A DNA stretch of 64,000 bases from Rhipidocladum racemiflorum (Eukaryota; Streptophyta; Magnoliopsida; Poales; Poaceae), in NCBI GenBank assembly GCA_036346355.1, contig CM070572.1, positions 40,523,944 through 40,587,943 of the forward strand, read 5' to 3'. Positions 58,454-64,000 of the stretch are shown here, one piece after another. The first letter of the stretch is position 1. The number at the start of each line of letters is the position of its first letter. A model generated the notes under the pieces. The model made no database searches and was not told where the DNA came from. It worked only from the letters and a program-made list of their open reading frames with translations. A program made the position numbers and the translations under genes.

Positions 58454-58930
58454 TTGTATTTCGATGGGTCCGTTTGCCAAGAGGGCGAGGGCATTGGCGT
58501 AGTGTTAATTTCACCTAGAAAACAGGAGTACGAGTTCATGTATCGGTTAAGTAGCCGATGTTCGAATAATCAAGCAGAGTATGAAGCGTTACTAAGAGGG
58601 CTACAATTGCTAGATAGCATCGGGGTAAAAGACGTCGAAGCCTTTAGAGATTCGATGTTAATTGTACAAGAAGTCAAGGGAGAATACCGATGCAACGATG
58701 GTACGCTAACCCAATATTTACATCAACGCCTCCAAATTATTGAGACGTTTACTACATTCTCTATAGAACATATCCCTAGAGAAACTAATGACAAGGCAAA
58801 CCTATTGGCACAATATGCATCGGGATACAGGAGTAAAAGCCGACAGGAACCAATCGAGCTAAACGATTGGTCGATCTTGTGTGTCCATCCTGTCGACTGG
58901 AGAACAGAAATAAGAGATTATTTATCAGAC
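58454..58930 (+). pseudogene. Element D RNase H
   Basis: LYFDGSVCQEGEGIGVVLIS follows directly after the TAG, then QAEYEALLRGLQLL, a FRDSMLIVQEV block and HIPRETNDKANLLAQYA. The usual acidic positions (FDGS, AEYEA, RDS) are visible. It is in frame with RT and with integrase, so only the preceding TAG and the one at 59471 break the frame here. Confidence 0.82.
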
Positions 58931-59900
58931 CCCTCTAAGCCAACCGAGCAGAAAGTCAGGCGCAAAGCACTTAAATATGTTCTGTTGAAAGATGTATTGT
59001 ACTTTAGAACCATGGAAGGTTTATTGTTAAGATGCTTGGGATTAGAGGAAGCCAAAGTGGCAATGGGAGAAGTCCACGAAGGAATCTGTGGATCACACCA
59101 GTCAGCTCATAAAATGAAGTGGATGCTGAGACGCACAGGATATTTTTGGCTGACGATGTTGGAAGACTGTTTCAAATACTACAAGGGATGCCAAACTTGT
59201 CAAAAGTTTGGCAACATACAAATGGTACCGGCATCGGCTTTATATCCGATTATCAAACCATGGCCGTTTAGAGGATGGGGTATGGATATCATCGGCCAAA
59301 TATTTCCAGCATCTAGTAAAGGTCATAAGTTCATCCTCGCAGCCACAGATTATTTTTCAAAATGGGTCGAGGCTGTGCCGCTCAGGAAAGTTACTAGCAA
59401 AGAACTGATCGACTTCATAAATGAGCATGTCATTCATCGGTTTGGAATTCCACAGATAATTACCACTGATTAGGGGAGTGTATTCATGTATAAAGAATTC
59501 AAGGATTTCGCGGAAAGTCTCGGAATAAAACTACTTAACTCCTCCCCTTATTATGCTCAGGCCAATGGACAGGCCGAGTCATCCAACAAGACATTGATAA
59601 AACTGATAAAAAGGAAAATTGAGGAAGAGCCGAGAAGATGGCATTCAACATTATCAGAGGCTTTATGGGCTTATCGGCTATCTTACCATGGGTCGACCAA
59701 ATTATCACCTTTTCAATTAGTATATGGACAAGAAGCCGTCTTGCCCGTGGAAATTAACATCGGCTCAATTAGGGTATCTGAACAAGAAAAGCTACCAACT
59801 GACGAATACAAGCAAGCGATGCTGGACAACCTAGATGACTTGGCCGAATTAAGGCTGAATACATTGGATCGGCTAAAAAAGAACAAAGAAAGGGTTGCCA
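58931..59900 (+). pseudogene. Element D integrase, C-terminus lost
   Basis: The HHCC finger (VHEGICGSHQSAHK ... CQTCQK, about 59077-59205) is followed by the core: MDIIGQIFP, IITTD then TAG 59471-59473 (CAG-to-TAG compatible), and NGQAESSNK, so the DDE acids are present. The SPFQLVYGQEAVLPVEI block is intact. At about 59890-59910 the usual RVAR-type helix switches abruptly into the reverse complement of the antisense gene's last exon. The DNA-binding C-terminal module and the intergenic spacer are therefore missing, most likely by deletion. Confidence 0.82.
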
Positions 59901-62395
59901 AGTCGTCTTGCTGGGCCTTCCTCTGTTCGACCCTTAATTTGGCCGATTCCACGTCCAACCGACGAGCGTCCAAGTGGCAGACCTCCAGCAATGCATTCAT
60001 AGCGGCAGGAGGAAGATCGGCTTGTACGGCCGCCATAGCATTCCTCAGAGGTTGGGTATTGGCCAGAAGAGCTGCCTCCGGCTGCATTACTTCGTCCAAA
60101 AGGCGATTGAGACGTTCTTGCATGCCCGGCTCGGCAGTGACAGCAGCCGACGCTGGCGCGGAGGCCGCTATTATGCATTGAATATCGGCTGGGTAGTCAT
60201 CAGTAGCCAATACCTCTGGGTCGTCAAGCTCATCTAGAGTGAAACCCAGGGGATCGGCTAGATCTGTTGACAATGCTGGAGGACCGAAAATATCAACCGT
60301 CGGAGGCGGTACTGCTGGAGGCGATGGAGGAACGGCCGGTGAACTACCTTGAAGATCGGCTACAACCCCCGCTACTTGTACCGACGGAGATTGCTAGAAA
60401 GGACAAAAGGACGATCAGCAATGCAAAGAAAATATAAAGCAATATTGAATCAACGAGAAGTCAAGACTTACATCGGTAGCCGAGTGCTCCGGAGAACCAT
60501 CGGGTTGGCTCCTCACAGGTCTTGGCGAATGCCTGGTAGATCTCTTCCTCCTCTCTGCGATGGACTCAGGTTAACATTGATAAAATAAGGAAAATAAAAG
60601 CCAACAAAAGAAAGCGGCTTACTTTGAGGACGCTGACGAGCCAGGTCCGACAGGGATGGACCTTGGATACCCAGGTTGCCTGAAGTATAGCCTGTAGTGC
60701 CGACTGATTGACCTGGTCGTCTCTGTCGGCCACTACTGGCAGAAGCATGGGGATTGGCCACTTGCTCACCAGCGGCAGCAGTACCACCCTGAAAAGACCA
60801 GAGATCTTAATAAAAGCCGACAACTAGCGTAAAAGCTTGAGAAATATAAACACCGGTACCTCTACAGCTGACGAGGAGTCGCTATAACCAGAACTCTGGC
60901 TGGGAGTAGAGGCCACCGTCGGCTCACGAAAACCAGGCAAAAATGAGAGGATTATGGCCGACGGAGTCCTATCCATGAGTACAGCTTCCGATATCCTACT
61001 CCACCACTGCGAGAATGCAGCTGACCGACGGGAATTAAGGACAAAATGCGGTGTCGAGAGAATTTGCAACCCGTCGGCTACTTCAAGGACAATCTCCGTG
61101 TCGACGCTGTTAGTCACCCGAGCTCGAGGTTCGACACAAGACAGTAAAGGAAAGGAGGGGATAGTTTGCCCAAAACCCAATTGACGGGCATAGACCGAAG
61201 GATGATAAAACTCATAAGATGGCTGAAATGTCCGATTGCGTGTATTCAAGCCGACATGAATAATGCAAGGGGAAAGGATGATTCTATACAAGTCTAAAGT
61301 GGACTGAGGCATTGAAGAGCTATCAGCGTGTAAGTCAAGGAATGTTGGGTATGGGCAATCGGCTACATCAGTGTATCGGAAAAAGTCTTGTTGGTTGAAA
61401 GAAGTCCTGTCTAGAGTAAGAAAGAAGCTGAGGTATTTGTGCAAGCCGGCTGGATCCATCTTTAGTTCACCAGCAGAAGACATGATGAATCTCTCACCAT
61501 AAGATCGGCTAACTCTATACTGGGGGACTACGTGTTCAAGGTAATCTTCCCGAGGGAAAGTTGAACTCCTCGAGGGTTCAGATAAGATGGATCGGCTAAA
61601 CATGCAATGGAGCCATGTCTAGATGAACCACAAAGGACCTCCTATATTACCAACGACATGTTTGGCAAAGCCGAAAAAGAGTCGACTACGAATTACATAC
61701 ATCATCTGATATACCGCCCCTAGAAACATCTTGCCAAGAGCAAGCCGATGCCCCTCCACTAAGCGTTCCGCTACTAACTGAAAAGATTGGGTGGGGCCAA
61801 GGGAAGCACCACAGAGCAGATATCGGTCTAGCCAAAGGTTGAGAAAAGCAACATGCTCTTCGGCCGATACCGGACCGTTGACCCTATTGTTATTTTGAAT
61901 GTATTTGTGCCATCCCTCACCTTTCTTTCGGATTAACTTAAAAATGGGCTTACCGCTAAAAGCCGATAGCTAATCCCCATCTGGTCTGAGGCAGCACAAT
62001 TGGGCTACGTTAAGCAAGGTAGGTCCGATTGGGCCAGACGGGAATAAAAAAACATTGAAAGAATCCGACCAAAAGTAACAGGCTGCAGCTACCAGGGGTT
62101 CATTGGCCTCAGGGTCGGCTAGACTCAAAGGCAGGGATTCGGCTATACCCATTCTCTCCCATTCTATCCTTTTTTGGGCCGACACCCTAATAAACCAAGA
62201 CCTCCACCCCTTCAGGCTCGTGGGCCAAGCCCTAAAACTTTTTCCCCACTCAGAAATATTATACCCAGCAGCCGACAACGGAAGCCTAGGAATCTCGTCA
62301 TTAATAACTGTATCGGCTTGCATGGTACCTATTGGTCCTAGGTAGAATTGGTCTGAGCTTTGAGGAATCGGGATGAATACCTGTGAAGGGTCCAT
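59900..62395 (-). pseudogene. Element D antisense spliced gene (plant-mobile-domain-like)
   Basis: Minus-strand exons 62395-60860, 60788-60623, 60554-60472 and 60393 to about 59900 join with GT..AG borders and matching phases. Exon 1 (512 codons, ATG MDPSQVF) resembles the plant mobile domain found in Tat antisense genes and some host nuclear proteins: WRSWFIRVS, LWLDRYLLCGASLG, RLALGKMFLGAVYQMM, then FYHPSVYARQLGFGQTIP. Two in-frame TAGs interrupt it (61970-61972, 61619-61621). Exon 3 gives KRRKRSTRHSPRP, a possible nuclear signal. Exon 4 gives a Pro-rich stretch and a coiled segment (MNALLEVCHLDARRLD...). The 3' end is lost in the fusion with integrase. Function unknown. Confidence 0.75.
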
Positions 62396-62689
62396 TTCAG
62401 CCGATTTCAAAAGAAGCAAAAGAGAGACGAAGGAAGCCGACGATTCGTGGTTCGAGAGCTTGAAAGTGTGCGAATGACCGTGGGGGGACCCTCATATTTA
62501 TACTGTGGTGAAAAGAGAGGCGAAAGGGCGGGAGCAATTGTGCATTAAAACGCACCGAGATTATTACGGCGCAGTTAATGGAGTGGTTCCCAAGAAAGAT
62601 ACCTCTGTATGTCGATATGGGTAGAAAAGCCGATAAGTTTTTTGAAAAATAACGGGTGTATCTTCCAAAAAACGGGGGGGGGGGGCATA
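62396..62689 (+). other. Element D 3' untranslated region and polypurine tract
   Basis: It includes the probable promoter and 5' leader of the minus-strand gene and a pure G12 run (62674-62685) ending four bases before the 3' LTR. That run serves as or overlaps the polypurine tract. Confidence 0.65.
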
Positions 62690-63314
62690 TGTTTGCACCA
62701 AAATTCGGTATATAGTAAAATCAGTTTGAATCGGATAGAAGCATTCACATGGAAAGAGATCGGTGAACGAATCGGAAGGAGAATCCGTTTCTAACAAAGG
62801 AAGGAGATCAGATCGGAGCCCGATACGGATAAACATACCGTGTCCATATACGACACGGATCGGCCGGATGTATTATAAAGGGTGGTAGACGTCGAGCGGT
62901 AAAAGGAATCAATCAATCCAACACAACATCTACTTTTTGCAGTTTTTACATTGTTTTAGGGTTCACAAACACTTTTTTGTAAGTCGACGGAACCAACAAA
63001 GTTGCGCATCGCCGATTGTTGGTTTTTAGCTGATTTTGTCTAGGTTCGATCTGCTTTGTTTTGCTGCGCATCGCCTGCTCAAAGCCGATTTCACCTTGTA
63101 TCCGGATTAACCGTAACTGGTTGATCTAGTTATCCCCTAATCGGTTTTCAGCTGACTAGCGAGAAGCCAATAAACATTGCTCTATCAGCTTTGATTAATT
63201 TACAAATTCTACCTTGTCAATTTCAGGTCAAATTGACTGGCACGATCTGCAAACCCGGTGTTTGTCTTGTGTGTTCGAGGCTAAAGACCCTACTTCACGT
63301 TTTTAGCGCGAACA
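62690..63314 (+). repeat. Element D 3' LTR
   Basis: 625 bp, TG..CA ends, followed by the GAATG target duplication (63315-63319). TATAAA at 62874-62879. Most differences from the 5' LTR are C-to-T/G-to-A type. Confidence 0.93.
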
Positions 63315-63319
63315 GAATG

Positions 63320-63737
63320 ATAGCAAACTCAACGGCGATGACATTGGGACCAATCGTCACCAGTATCGACCAGTGATGACCTCGATCGAAGCGATGTCGG
63401 CTCTAGGCATACGGCGAGAGCACATATCCGGTGATTACTAGCCAAAGATAAGGCAATGACGGTGTAGATCTGGACACGACGAAGGCGAAGACGTGGTCAA
63501 CAGGCGGTGAAACCTACCGGACACGATGGAAAACAATGACAGAGAGCTTCGGTTTGGCTCCAATAGTGGCAGTGGATTTGATGAGGCAGTGGGGGAATCG
63601 GGACGCTAGGTTAGGGTTTTGGCAGCGGCGCGTCCTGGGAGAAACTTAGGCCTCGAGGTCCCACTTTATCTGCTGGTGAGGTGGCGTGGACGTGAATGTC
63701 GAACCCCAGAAAACCTCTTCAGAGATCCTTTGTATAT
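63320..63737 (-). repeat. R1 repeat copy, right part after element D
   Basis: After the target duplication the sequence resumes gene-free, CG-containing repeat that fits the distal half of an R1 unit. It ends just before TGTGTATTAGTC at 63738. Homology to 38400-38990 is weak by eye, so this assignment rests mainly on the element D insertion. Confidence 0.4.
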
Positions 63738-64000
63738 CCTGTGTATTAGTCAAGAATAACTAGTACACACAGCAGAAGGGAAATCACATCATATCCAATC
63801 GTACTTTATTAATATTAATTATCAAGAATTACATAATGAATGGCACGCAGACCAATAAATAAATAAATAAAGAACAATAGTGAAGCCCAATTGAATTACT
63901 AGAGGTAATCTACTGGGGAAGTGGCCTAGTCTAACTGGTCTTCACCATCATAAAACTCCTCCAACAGAGTAAGCAAGAGTGAGTACAAAAGTACTCCGCA
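63738..64000 (-). repeat. R1 repeat copy, start (runs off the window)
   Basis: TGTGTATTAGTC..., ACTAGTACACACAGCAG and the palindrome GAGTAC-AAAA-GTACTC (63981-63996) match the beginning of the copy at 36558. It continues past the window end. Confidence 0.6.

Larger units (their letters stand above)
52609..63314 (+). mobile_element. Element D: full-length Ty3/gypsy Tat-type element with antisense gene
   Basis: LTRs at 52609-53232 and 62690-63314 start TGTTTGCACC and end GCGCGAACA. GAATG flanks both sides (52604-52608 and 63315-63319). The internal order is primer-binding-like site, gag, protease, RT, RNase H, integrase, then a minus-strand spliced gene, polypurine tract and 3' LTR. By eye the LTRs differ at roughly 20 of 624 positions, mostly transitions, so the insertion is fairly young. 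The coding region has several stops and frameshifts and one apparent deletion. Words of the GCCGAT/ATCGGC type are strikingly frequent throughout. Confidence 0.93.

Noticed and set aside
60513..60761. The 82-codon minus-strand frame as an independent small gene
   Set aside because: It sits between good splice sites with phases matching the exons on either side, so it is exon 2 of the antisense gene in element D.

Overview
The window is repeat-dense plant nuclear DNA, most likely from a grass (Poaceae). Evidence: nested LTR retrotransposons of the Tat, Tekay/Del-like and Angela-like lineages, CACTA- and PIF/Harbinger-like small transposons, and one host gene with a very GC-rich first exon. No prokaryotic or organellar signature is visible, and I cannot name the species. 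Positions 1-34548 are a Ty3/gypsy Tat-type element (element B, plus strand) whose 5' LTR lies left of the window. Two insertions interrupt it. Element A (1078-11418) is a chromovirus with 2.7-kb LTRs, sitting in B's gag with a perfect 5-bp target duplication. Element C (19940-33783, minus strand) is a Ty1/copia Angela-like element in B's 3' region. C itself carries a second Tat element, E (24711-31913), which lacks its 3' end. After E comes a second copy of B's left flank plus a complete C LTR, so the C/E complex looks like a fusion of a full-length allele with a solo-LTR allele. B ends with its 3' LTR at 33936-34548. Between its integrase and 3' LTR, B carries an antisense gene of five exons with canonical splice sites (16613-19649, minus). 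Positions 34549-40667 hold unclassified repeats: pieces of a dispersed solo-LTR-like family (called R1 here), a small CACTA-like element, a 1.3-kb TIR-like element, and a Tourist-like MITE nested in a longer inverted-repeat element. These abut the promoter of the only host gene. The host gene (40923-43189, plus) is an intact four-exon bromodomain-NET (BET/GTE family) transcriptional regulator of 649 residues. Its 3' UTR may contain a roughly 6.4-kb intron filled with GC-rich TIR elements and ending near 49584. Positions 50735-64000 are R1-type repeat interrupted by element D (52609-63314), a full-length Tat-type element with a perfect TSD and 624/625-bp LTRs. D has a decayed gag-pol and its own spliced antisense gene (plant-mobile-domain-like). 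A deletion appears to have fused the end of D's integrase to the 3' end of that antisense gene. The window therefore holds one functional-looking host gene and a record of successive insertions, decay and recombination. The least conventional biology is the pair of multi-exon antisense genes inside two different Tat elements.
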